Below, in pieces: positions 24,086 to 34,510 of a stretch of 64,000 nucleotides of DNA (position 1 is its first letter; each line of letters starts with the position of its first letter). Under the pieces are notes generated by a model. It did not search any database and was not told the DNA's origin. It saw only the letters and a program-made list of their open reading frames with translations. The translations under genes and the position numbers were made by a program. Source of the stretch: Trichobilharzia szidati (lineage: Eukaryota; Platyhelminthes; Trematoda; Strigeidida; Schistosomatidae); contig OX235279.1 in NCBI GenBank assembly GCA_944472155.2, forward strand, positions 63,523,564-63,587,563, written 5' to 3'.

Positions 24086-24190
24086 TGACGGTATCAAAGC
24101 AATGATCGGGAAGGCAATGCAAGCTTTCATTATTCTCAAGTATGTGTGTATATCAACAGCACTCAGCATGAAAAGTAAGATGGGTGGGCA

Positions 24191-24840
24191 TGGGTTACTT
24201 TGCATAAACCCATAACATGTTTTTGGTGCCACTGTGCCACAATGCTAGTGCATCCATCGTTTGCAAAAATTGCACTCAAATGCTTGATCAGTTTTAGAAA
24301 CGACAACGCTACTGGCCTGACATTTGTCTCTTTTTCGAGGTCTTATGACGTCTTGAGCATTTATTTTTTGTTTTGCTGTGTTTCACACACCGGTTTTCAA
24401 CAGATACGACTGAAGTATTAATTCCATGTGGTTTCGCCTGTGCCGTTTCAATGCTAGACCGTGGCGATTTAGGTATATTATCAGAACAAAGGAGACGTAC
24501 ACTGGTCTTCCTCTAGCTGAAGCCCTTATCACTAGAGAATATGGTGTTTTATTACTTTTTAGGCTACTTTCAACCACTATATTAAAAATTACTATAACCT
24601 GAGCTATATATGAATTAGCAATGGCAATAGTATTTGCAAAATACAACAAGAACAGAAAGAGTGACAAAATACAAGATGAGAAAAAGAAAGGGTTTTGACT
24701 TTATCTGGTACCTTTTGGCTAATCAGCTTCACGGCAATCACGTGGCGGACCAACACGTCTTGTTTATCTGGGGAAGATGCTGCCACAGATGTAGCACTGA
24801 AAGCCTTAGCAGTAGTTCGAGAAAGCAGGACTGAACACAG
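24191..24840. other. No gene seen
   Basis: Several frames of 60-95 codons on both strands overlap; none carries a recognised motif. Confidence 0.35.
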
Positions 24841-25730
24841 AGATTTGATGTGGAAGTAACGGTGGAATTCGATTCATCGGCTGGTGAAGTTCAAGGATAG
24901 TGTCCTAGGATTGCGAATGCTCAAATGACCTTCAACGCACACTAGTGGTTTGTTGAAGAAACGTACGATTATTCTAGCGCGAAAATGAACGCTGTTCATC
25001 AGCTCAGGTGCAAATTGCACTCAGATCGCGTTTTTCAATATTGTCTGGATAATGGATTGATAGGACGTACTTGTACATGTAGTTGCTGAGCTTCAGTGAG
25101 CCTGTAACCTTATTCACAGGTCATTGATGGATGTATATTTAGATGTATGAAGTGTAGGAAACGAACGAGTTTTGGTACTGGTAAGTGACACTCTCATTTA
25201 ATTGTCTCCTAGGAACTTTCTTTGCAAAATTGAAACTTTCTTTGATGAATATACTGTTTCTTTGCCATTACCGGATTTTGAAGTCCGGAGTGAGGTCAAC
25301 TGCAACTCAGACAGAAAACACGTTGACGTCAACTGCGCAGTGGTTTCAGTTTTGTCTAGATTTAGCCTCATGGGAAATGAACAAATTACACAAATGTTGG
25401 GAGGGGTCGGTGTTATCGTTCACATCGACGAAACGGTGCTGATAAAGAAGAAATACAATCGCGGTCGTGCTAGAGCTAACATCACTTGGGTATTGAGAAT
25501 TCATGACACCCATATCCAGAAGTGATTCATTGAGCTTATTCCAGACAGGAGAGCCGACATTCTTCTGCCTATAGTTCATTCATTTTGCCCCTAGACCCAT
25601 TTTGCCTGGCACCAATATACACACAGACGAATGGGCAGGACAAAACCGATTGTCGGATTTAGGATATGCAACAGGCACTCACACTAATTCAGTAGAGGGT
25701 TTCTGGAGAAGATTATTTCTTAGTATTTAA
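24841..25730 (+). pseudogene. Second Merlin transposase copy, degenerate
   Basis: Read in broken frames: an N-terminal stretch near 24950-25090 ('WFVEETYDYSSAKMNAVHQL', 'YCLDNGLIGRTCTCSC'), then the well-kept 25202-25523 with 'VIVHIDETVLIKKKYNRGRA' (first catalytic Asp) and 'ITWVLRIHDTHIQK'. After a stop and shifts come 'HTDEWAGQNRLSDLGYATGT' (second Asp) and 'HTNSVEGFWRRL' (catalytic Glu), ending near 25730. Compared with the 8.3 kb copy it keeps the D-E-T motif. Terminal repeats like those at 8097/9242 were not found around it. Confidence 0.85.
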
Positions 25731-25859
25731 TTTTTTGTAATAAAAGTTCATGAATGCTGTCTCGTAAAGCATCTCCTAACAGAAATTATGTGTGATCACG
25801 CAAGCTATATTCAATCGTCTTGCTAGTAGTGGTAGGTAAAATACATTAACACCTTCCTC

Positions 25860-28450
25860 ACAAAAGACGTAAAAGAAAATCCAGACCTACCAATAACCAT
25901 TATAAATACAGGACTGACAGATTATTTTGTAGATGACAATAGGTAGGGCGCTAGTGGAAAGTCATAGAAACTAGATTATATTCTGTCTAGTGACCAACTA
26001 CCTGTATAAAATTTCCAGATCATGACCCCACTAGGAAGTAGCGACCACTTAGTCATAGGGTTGGATCTTTTTACCCATGAGCGCTCACAGTGGGATGCCA
26101 CGCGACTACGTCCGTGCTATAACAAGTTGGGTTGTGCTGGAATGCGGAGGCTTTTGCCCGACACATTACAGTCCATAGAATGGGCTCAGTTATCTGTGGA
26201 TGGACATTGGGAATTGGTAAAAAAGATTATTCACACAGCAGCCACAGATACCGTCCCTCTAATCACAAGACAACCGAAGAAAAATTTTTCATGACTGAAA
26301 AGAGGCACGCAATACCTACAAACCGGAGGCATGTTCCCTAGTAGGTCCAAACGGTCAATACCTCATTAGTTTGCAGATGGTTGAAAGGATGAGTTTATCC
26401 TTCACCAACAACAAAGTAAATATTACTGGTATCGACCATTATGGCGGCTTTACTTTTCCACCGGAGGAACACCTAGTGGCTAACCTCCAAATAAACTCGG
26501 CAATAGTACTAGGGAAGCTTCAGAAACTCACATATGGAAAGTCCCCAGGTTGTGATGACAACAAGCCATATGTTCTGAAACAGTGCACCGAAGCTCTCTG
26601 TTCAAACACTCAATGGATTTAGAGAAATTGCCAAGGGAGTCGAAAAGAGCCATCCTTCCCCTGATTTCCAAGACTGGGGCAGGAAAAATTCCACCAGTTA
26701 TAGACCAGCAGCACCACTCTCTGTGGTATCAAAAGTGCTGGAAAGTATTAATGATGATCACATCAGGGAGCACCCTGGTAGGACTACTGGACTCTATGAG
26801 GCACAACATGGTTCCAGGAAAGGCAGATCCTATGTAACAAACCTACTTTCAGCTTAAAACGATTAGATGTCACGCTGGGTTGTGAATGTTCCAGTCTGTG
26901 TGATCTTCCTAGACTTTGAGGAGGCATTTGACACAGTTAACTATGACCTCTTACACGAAATAAGAAGTCACTTAGGTATAGGTAAGCCACTGCTGTCATG
27001 GTTGAAGGAATAACTAGCTGAAAGAAAATTCTACACTAAGGTCAACTGGGTCCGATCATCATGGCACGGCTCGCCATCAGGAGTATCGCAGAGCTCCATC
27101 CTAGGATCACTGGTGTTTTTGATATTTGTTAATGACCTACCATACAGTCTAAGCTTCCCGACTCTTCTATACGCTGACGACCTAATGATATGGAAGGTGA
27201 AAAGTGTCCGGAGGACTCAGATAGGCTGCAGGCAGATCTAAAGCTTCTGGAAGACCAGGCGGTGTCCACTGGTATGACTTTCAACCTGTAAAAGTGCAGA
27301 GTAGTGAAATCACGCACCTGTAGCATGCAGAATGCAGGTTACACCATGCGCAATGAAAGCTTGTCCTTCACAACGTTGGAGAGCGATTTAGGTCTAGTTC
27401 CAACGGAAAAATGGACACGAGCGTAAATTATACGGGGGATGTGGCGAGGACATACACTTTACATATAGACATTTGGGTGCACTCACCCCTGAGCTCTTTC
27501 TAAGGTTGTACAAAACATACGTCAGACCACACCTTGAAATGCTTAAAATAATTGCACCCTCACTGCTTAGAAGAAACGCAAACCCTGTGTAAAGAGTCCA
27601 AAGACAGTTGACAAAAGGAGTGATGGGTCTCGGAAATAAACTGTCTGATGAACAGCTACAGAAATTAGGTCTCTTCAAGCTTAGCTCCCGTCGGCTTAGG
27701 GGGAACTTATTATTGCCTTTAGGATTACGAATGACCGGAGTCACCCAAACAAAGGTTTTCTGCGATTTAGTATGTATCGGCTCCCTCGTGGAAATCGCAG
27801 AAAAACAGCTCTCCAGAGGGTAAAGACTTGGGTCCGCTCCCACTTCTTCTCACTGGGGGTTTGCCGTCCCCACAATTCCTCACAGGCGGATGTAGCTACG
27901 GCACCGTCCGCGGACAGCTTCTGACGGAGATTGCACAATCATGGAGCGACCGACCAAACGACTTATCCCCTTAGAATCTCATATATGATGATAGGTAGAC
28001 ACCTAAACTTGTCATCTTACTTCCTCACATTCTCTCTTCTCTTATTCTCCATTTGACTGTTATTATTATTGATTTGTTTATATATATTTATATCTGTATC
28101 AGTTTCCAATTTCACCAGCTATCTGTTTTGAAGTTTTCTTTGTTTCTTTTCCTGTCTTTTAGTCTGAATAACTTACACTAATTATATCTGTTATTATTAT
28201 CTCTTTTCTTTTGTTGATCACAAGAGAGGAGTAACTGGTGAAAGGATCGACTCCAATCGCAACAGCAGCAACAGTCTTAACACCCCGCATACTACAAACA
28301 ACATATAATTAATCCCAGCACCATTCCTTTTGGAGTGAACCAAAGTTACGAAGTTACCGAAGACCAGCAACCTTTACGTCGCAATCTAGAAGCGAGCACA
28401 AAGAAATCAAATTGGTTTACACTAGCTCGTGAAAACTATATTGGATATTG
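25860..28450 (+). mobile_element. Decayed LINE (CR1/jockey-like), endonuclease end to 3' UTR
   Basis: Order on the + strand: end of the endonuclease ('LDYILSSDQLPV', 'MTPLGSSDHLVIGLDLF' with the S-D-H motif, 25970-26070); linker; RT motifs 'VVNVPVCVIFLDFEEAFDTV' (26878-26940), 'SPSGVSQSSILGSLVFLIFV' (27070-27130) and 'TLLYADDLMIWK' (27160-27197, Y-A-D-D intact); C-terminal 'LRLYKTYVRPHLEMLK' and 'QLTKGVMGLGNKLSDEQLQ' (27500-27665). A pyrimidine-rich 3' region extends to about 28450 and is matched by a second copy at 33.44-33.97 kb. Many stops and shifts: dead. Confidence 0.85.
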
Positions 28451-28969
28451 ACGTAGAAAGCTAGTGTTTGAAGTATGAAAAGTAACAGTCAATATGATTA
28501 TATGTTATGTTACTAGATCGTTCTTGTAAAAAGGTTTTAGACTATTTATTCAGTTATCTGTGGACAGAATAATTCGAACTGCTTAGGAAGTATTGTTTGA
28601 AAAAAACTGAAAAGTGTTATTCCGAGATCATTTGAAGCTTGGCAAAGATTTCTGAGATATATTCATGGAGCTGTTCAGATGCAAAAGTTTCATCTCCTCT
28701 TAGGTTCTTTACCATCGAGTTTAAACCGTTATCTTGGCGTGTTTCAAGATTAGTGTACAATCCATTTACTCTCACACCTTATTTGGGTGTGACTGATTAA
28801 AGCATTCAAGCTACCGTGGTTTTAGAAAAGCTAATTAGCTTATTCCTTAAGTCCACAAGTGTTTTGAAATTAACACACCTATTCCTCTTATTATTTCACT
28901 TACCTGTAAAAGGACTTTGTTGGAGTTGATCATAGAACAAGTAAGCTACAGAAACGAACCCGGGTTTTT
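28451..28969. other. No gene seen
   Basis: AT-rich spacer between a LINE 3' end and element E2. Confidence 0.4.
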
Positions 28970-29498
28970 TTCGAAGACAGTAGTTTCACCGATAACCAGT
29001 CTCGAGAGAGTGTACATCGAAAAGAGCACTGTATCTGTATAAAAAACAGTGAAACAACGTTAGAATAGTCAAATGTTACATTTACATTCGTCAAAGTTGC
29101 TTGCAAACCACGCATAACATAACCACTCAAAACCGCACATGGTAGTACCTACCTATGACAATTGTAATCCCACTCGTCAAGCAATGATCTGAAACAGAGA
29201 GCAAAGCGCACGTTAGCAGTGTGATCACACAAATGTCGTATGCTAGTAAGAACTAAGACTCAAGGTCAATGATTATATTTACAACCAATCCCAATACAAT
29301 TAGATGAGAGGAAAGGGCAGTCCCATTGGTCATCCGTTGCCTCGTCTTGGGTAACCAATCCCTGCACATTTCGTAGCCGACCTGAAAGTAGACAAGCATA
29401 GTTTGAACATTAGAAAACCGCCGAACTTACCATACCTTACACAATCAAAACTCCAATTGACCGCCACTGTTCTAGCCAACGAAAGACGAGAAAACCAG
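28970..29498 (-). repeat. Element copy E2 (partial, reverse), with its own insert
   Basis: Reverse-strand match to the first ~270 bp of E1. The part at 28995-29165 is almost identical to 17625-17810, and 29437-29498 matches 17591-17650. Between them (about 29166-29432) E2 has roughly 270 bp absent from E1, bounded by ATTG on both sides. E2 lacks the outermost ~45 bp of the element end and directly touches copy E3. Confidence 0.65.
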
Positions 29499-29500
29499 AG

Positions 29501-32182
29501 GTGAGGATATAGGCTATGACGCGTTTAATTTTTCCGCGCCTCAGGTTTTCTCGTCTTTCATTGGCTGGAACAGTGGTGGCTAATTTGATATTTAATTTGT
29601 CCTTGTTAGGTGACGTCGTGTGCAGGTTTGTGTGGTTGAGGTATGCGTTGTTTACAAGCATATTTGATGAAAATAAATGTAAAATTTGAGTATTCTAACG
29701 TTTTCTTTTACTTATTTTGTGCGTGTACAAGGCTTGGTTTATCATACACTCGGTTTGTTGGCCTATCGGTTGCTGGCGATGTCAAGGAACCCGTGAGTTC
29801 TTTGGCTTTTCTCGATTTTAGGTTATACGTGTAGCATTTTATTGGTGGATATTGCTCAGTGATGTTTTTCAATGTTGCTTTTTCTACGGAATTATATTGA
29901 AACAGTCGCGAGAGAGATGGATACTAATTGACAAAGCCTTTTTAGTTTATTGCAGGTAGCCAATGCGAGTGAGAGCATTATTTATCCTGTAATATTGTGT
30001 GCATAATTCTATTTTTGTTTACTCTTCCACCTTTTGTAGTTAATAATGTGCTGCATAAGTGTCAACGATGGACATGGTCTCGCAACTCGTGCGCATCTAA
30101 AAGCGGGAGAAGTAATCGCACAAATGGACCATTTTCTTAATATGTAAACAAACTAATGTTGTATTATAATAAATATGAACTTTTCATATAAATCTTGTTG
30201 TCTTTCAATTCATGTGCTCGCTTTGTGAGCACGGCATGCTAGACCGGTGCTCCCTAGGACTTGAACTCGTTACTATACTTAAGTGTATTTCTGTAGGAAC
30301 GCTATCGACCGATATGCGTGGTGAATTATATATAGTTTAGTGGCCCTTAAGTCTACAGTTACGTGAAAACGTCTCATAGTCATACGCAAGTCTGTAGGGA
30401 ACAATGACAACAATAGGCAGAACTTAGGCACTGCATTGCAGTTCCAGTTCGTATGCGGTTAGGTGTATTCCAAATCAGTGTATCACTAATATTTAAATTA
30501 AAGCATTATGGCAGTCCCTATGATAACGGGTGTTAACGTATACTGTAAAATTAAGTTTACATATAACGTATAAATAAGTAGGTTGAGCTGTAGCAGTCGT
30601 AGTAACATTTCGCTTACGTTTAATTATGCAGTCAAATAAATCATCAAGTACCATTGATAAGTCTGACATCCGCATCGTCATGCAAAAAACCTTAGCTTCA
30701 CTGAGATAGAATAAGAAAAGTATGGAGAGCAGGATGTTAAATATATTTAATGAAAAAAAGCAAATGTCTTTACACAATTGTTTTTCGTAATTATTTTGCC
30801 CATGTTGAATTGCTGTGACCAAGTTGACTGACATTACCGGATATCTGTAAATAAGTGAACAAAGTATATGCTTTTAAATTGCTGAAGTAAGGAAGAAGTA
30901 ATGTTAAAGTTAAACGATTTATATTTCCATACCTTTGCTGAAAAAGGTTCATTTTCCTCTTTCATTCTTTGGTGGTGGCAGCATTCTTCCGTAGTTTTTA
31001 ATGTCACACAGAGATTGTTCGTCTTATACAGTATAGCAGCAGGCAAATAATAAGTGTTAGCTTGTAAACCATTCACAATGAACACTGTACAGAAAACTTC
31101 ATCACATCTTCATTTTAACCAACTTTTCCTTCACGCACAGAAGCATGCAGTCACTACATACCCGCAAGCATTGTAACCTGAACATCACAAAATCCCTACA
31201 GATAACTTCTTTCATAATAAGTGATTTAAACATATGAGCCATAAGTGCTTCTTCCATATCCTTCATAGCCACAAGTAACTCATTAGGGATCTCGGAATAT
31301 CTTAGTGATATGAACACGAACGATTGTTAAGACTGGGATAACTTATGTAACAGGTGCAGTAGTTGTAGGACACACCTCCTAGCTACTAATCGACAGAAAG
31401 TTGATACTAATTTTAAGTAGTCTGACATTTCATGAGGACCACCTACACTATTCTTCGTGACCCGATGCACACTGATATAAACATAATCTGATGCCATTTT
31501 TGACAATGAACAATTAAAGCCTTCTGACATTCCAAGTGCAAATGTCCATTAAACTAGTAACATATCTTCGCCTTATCAATTTTAAATAGGAACTTCATCA
31601 AAGTAGATATAATCACCAGGAAATGCAGCAGTCTGTCTCATTCATCGCATGATCTCTTCCATGTGCTACGGAATATTTCAGTCATCACAGATGATAAAAG
31701 AAGTGTCTAACATCCTCAAAACACACATCTAACTTATGTCTGTAGGATATTTCTCTTTCAAATGCACTATTATCATAGAATAACTGGGATGACAACAGCC
31801 ATTACCTGCAGTCAATTTACAACCTTAAGAACTAAAACAACTCACAAAAAACAATGCCCCAATGCTCTAAAACCCTAATAATAGACTTTTTATGCGATAT
31901 TTCTTCAAAATGATGACTTTTTTATTAGTAATTCGTCTAGGCTGTCATGACAATTTTACGCATTACTACGAACACAATACAGAAAAATATTGCATTTTTC
32001 GGCTACAGAAGCCTAAAACTAGTCAAATATAATGTATTTTCACAATACTGAGCGATTAGAACGTCTCTATAGGCGTGAACGCGATAACCCATACAATGCG
32101 CGAAAACACATCGTCATAGAACATAGCCTCACTCGAAAACCAGAAGCGCGGTGAATTAAAAACGCGATAATGTATATCCTCA
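29501..32182 (+). repeat. Element copy E3 with inverted ends
   Basis: The left end begins 'GTGAGGATATAGGCTATGAC' and continues 'CAGGTTTTCTCGTCTTTC'. The right end (32134-32182), reverse complemented, begins 'GTGAGGATATACATTATCGC', then 'GCGCTTCTGGTTTTCG'. These ~50-bp inverted ends frame 2682 bp collinear with E1 in its middle. This resembles a DNA transposon, but no transposase was recognised. Two - strand frames (31530-31327 and 31317-31102) are close together and read like protein but match nothing I know. Confidence 0.6.
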
Positions 32183-33440
32183 CTCGATTTCATTTTATAT
32201 TGTGAACTGTAATCATGATAAAGAGAGTTCAATGAAGATAAACTATTACATTCACAGAATGAGCTAAGACTAACAACCAGTGTAAAGGGGTGAAACCTCT
32301 TGAGTTTTTTGGTAAATGATTAGACTTTATAGCGAGACGATTTTGCGGGTTTCTAAACACTCTACCGATCCGTAATTTAAATCATGGCCCCACCTCATAG
32401 TTCTTATTAAACCCTAACTATTTCTGAGAATTATGTTGGGTAAAAACTTAGGCAATTGTTTTGTTAGCATAATAGAACTCCCAGAGTACGCGAACGAAAA
32501 CCAACAATGCTTGAATGTGCACTGTATAACAAAACAATTGAAGACCAACGTTCAGTTACAAAACAGCAAATGTTCGTCAGACATACATAAAACCGGTCTG
32601 TGTAAAAGTCTGATACAAACAAATGGAGGGCCACCACACCTTAATATAACCGGTGACGTTCAACGTAGACATTAAAATGAGTTAAGTCAGATCTACTGAG
32701 AACTCTTGAAAAAAAAATCAACACTGCATTCATGACTAATGACATAGTTGTCTATTCAACGTTATTTGGTAAATACTAAAGTTTGTCTTCGCCAAAAGTT
32801 CAACAAAGGATGAAACAGGTTCTGGATTCATTCAGAGAAGTGCTGACACAGTGAAAAATCGAGTCAAAAATAGATAATATCATGCATTGTGTGTCCAAAC
32901 TAAAGATGATGCAGACAGCAACTATTTTATGTGCAAATCAAGCCTTCAAATGAATACACAAATTTATGCTTCCGATCCGATGTGTTTCCAGAAAAGATTG
33001 AGTGAGGCAACTCTAAAAATAGCTGATCGAATTAAAGAGGTAATGACTTTGATCAACCAATCAGAATAGTCCGTCGTGAATAGTAAGGATTACGGACGCC
33101 GTACACGAATCACGTTGCATATTTAATCCAAACGTGGTGTTTCAGAACTGTTTGGATGATAGGCTCATAAGAAGGAATAAGACGTGTAGTCGTGGTGTCG
33201 TAACGCATTTACAGAGGGACAGCCACAAATACGGATCAGTGGAGTACCTGTGGTCAACGGTCATCTCTTGGTTACATTCACAATGTGGTTAGTGATACAG
33301 ATGAGTTTTCTAATCCTTCCGATAGACATACAAAAATTCCACAGATGGTCGTAATTTATGGGTTGTTAATGTTTAGAACTACCGAAAGTCTTTTGCTTTT
33401 CACAGTACTTATATACAGGACTTCAGTTAATCATACACCA
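32183..33440. other. No intact gene; possible third Merlin scrap
   Basis: Mostly featureless. Around 33130-33195 the + strand reads 'NCLDDRLIRRNKTCSRG', resembling the Merlin N-terminal wording 'YCLDNGLIGRTCTCS' of the 24.8-25.7 kb copy. Too short for a firm call. Confidence 0.3.
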
Positions 33441-33970
33441 TTCAATGGTAGACAATTAAACTTGTCGTTTTACTTCTTTACATTCTCTCCCGTCTTACTC
33501 TTCTGACAACTTTAACTACACTTATTATTATTATCATTATTACCGATATATATATATATATATATATATATTATTCATATTATTCTTCGAATTTAATCAG
33601 CTGACTGTTGTTAAGTTTTCTTATTCTTTTTTATCTGTTAGTCTGAATAACATCACTAAATATATCTATTATTATTATCATTATTATTATCATCTCTTTT
33701 CTTCTGACGACGATACCGGAGGACTGACTGGTGAAAGGATCAACTCCGTTCGCAGTAGTAACAGTTTTAACACACCTCATACTACAAACCACATATAATT
33801 AATCCCAGCACTACTACTTTGGGAGTCAACCAAAGCTACGACAGTCGAGTGGCGGGACGAGCTACGCAGAAGTTTACCGAAGATCAGGAACCTCTACCTC
33901 ACAATCAAGAGGTGAGCACAAAGAAATCAAATTAGCTCGTAAAAACGATATTGGATATTGGATGTCAGTA
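33441..33970 (+). mobile_element. 3' end of the 25.9-28.5 kb LINE family, second copy
   Basis: Collinear with 28010-28450: 'TTAGTCTGAATAAC', 'ACTGGTGAAAGGATC', 'CATATAATTAATCCCAGCAC', 'GAGCACAAAGAAATCAAATT' and 'GATATTGGATATTG' occur in the same order. It includes an (AT)n run at about 33546-33572 and ATT/ATC repeats. Only non-coding sequence remains. Confidence 0.8.
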
Positions 33971-34156
33971 TTAATGACGAGCAAGAATGTACGCTAGCGC
34001 AAATCAAACTAGCCGCGCTTTCCCTTCATTATATTTGTACATAGTGAAACCAAACTAAAACCTAAATAATAAACACTAATCAATGTTTTACTTTCTCTCC
34101 TTGCAGCTAGATATTTGGGAGTCAACTATCTGTAAAAAGAGAGAAAACTGCAAGGT

Positions 34157-34510
34157 TTGAACCTTAGCGAAGACAAGGAAGCCTGTAAGACCAGACTTCT
34201 GCACTTTTTAAAATTGATTCTTGTGGAATTAACTTTCTCTGCTTCCATTACTTGTTTGTCTGCTGCTCCACTTATTGCAATAAAACGGAGGCGGTATCGA
34301 ATATCTAGTGTTTTCTCGAGCAGTTGTTTTTGTATTACGGGTTTAGAGGAATGCTGTAATCATATCATATGTTACGCTTGTCACTTTCAGGTGTTATATC
34401 AAATTTTTTGCATAGATGGAATATCTGTTGTAGCGTGTGCTAAAACATGCTCGAAAATACCTCACGATAGCTTTTATCCTTACCTTACTGTACCAAATTA
34501 CAGTGAATAA
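34157..34510 (+). CDS. Small cysteine-rich ORF, hypothetical
   Basis: 117 codons with 12 cysteines, concentrated in the second half ('CFCITGLEECCNHIICYACH', 'VACAKTCSK'). The stop codon overlaps an AATAAA (TGAATAAAAAG). An acceptor-like 'TCACTTTCAG' lies within it at 34382-34391, so a shorter 3' exon is also possible. No family recognised and no signal peptide is obvious at the N-terminus. It may be chance in AT-rich DNA. Confidence 0.2.
   Translation: MNLSEDKEACKTRLLHFLKLILVELTFSASITCLSAAPLIAIKRRRYRISSVFSSSCFCITGLEECCNHIICYACHFQVLYQIFCIDGISVVACAKTCSKIPHDSFYPYLTVPNYSE

Larger units (their letters stand above)
22062..24190 (+). mobile_element. RTE-like fragment split by a CR1-like LINE
   Basis: The left part (22062-22175) matches the window's first 110 bases ('AGATTCCTGGCCAACAGCAA', 'ACCTACCTGGGAAGC'). 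The right part (about 24086-24190) matches the continuation of the same element ('GACGGTATCAAAGCAATGAT', 'CAAGCTTTCATTATTCTCAAG'). About 1.9 kb of unrelated LINE lies between, so the second element landed inside the first. Both RTE parts are short and dead. Confidence 0.8.

Noticed and set aside
27394..27843. 149-codon - strand frame
   Set aside because: Antisense to the C-terminal part of the 25.9-28.5 kb LINE, whose family wording is clear on the + strand.
33546..33720. AT and ATT repeats as an origin or regulatory site
   Set aside because: The whole block recurs in the same order at 28.0-28.2 kb as part of a LINE 3' end.
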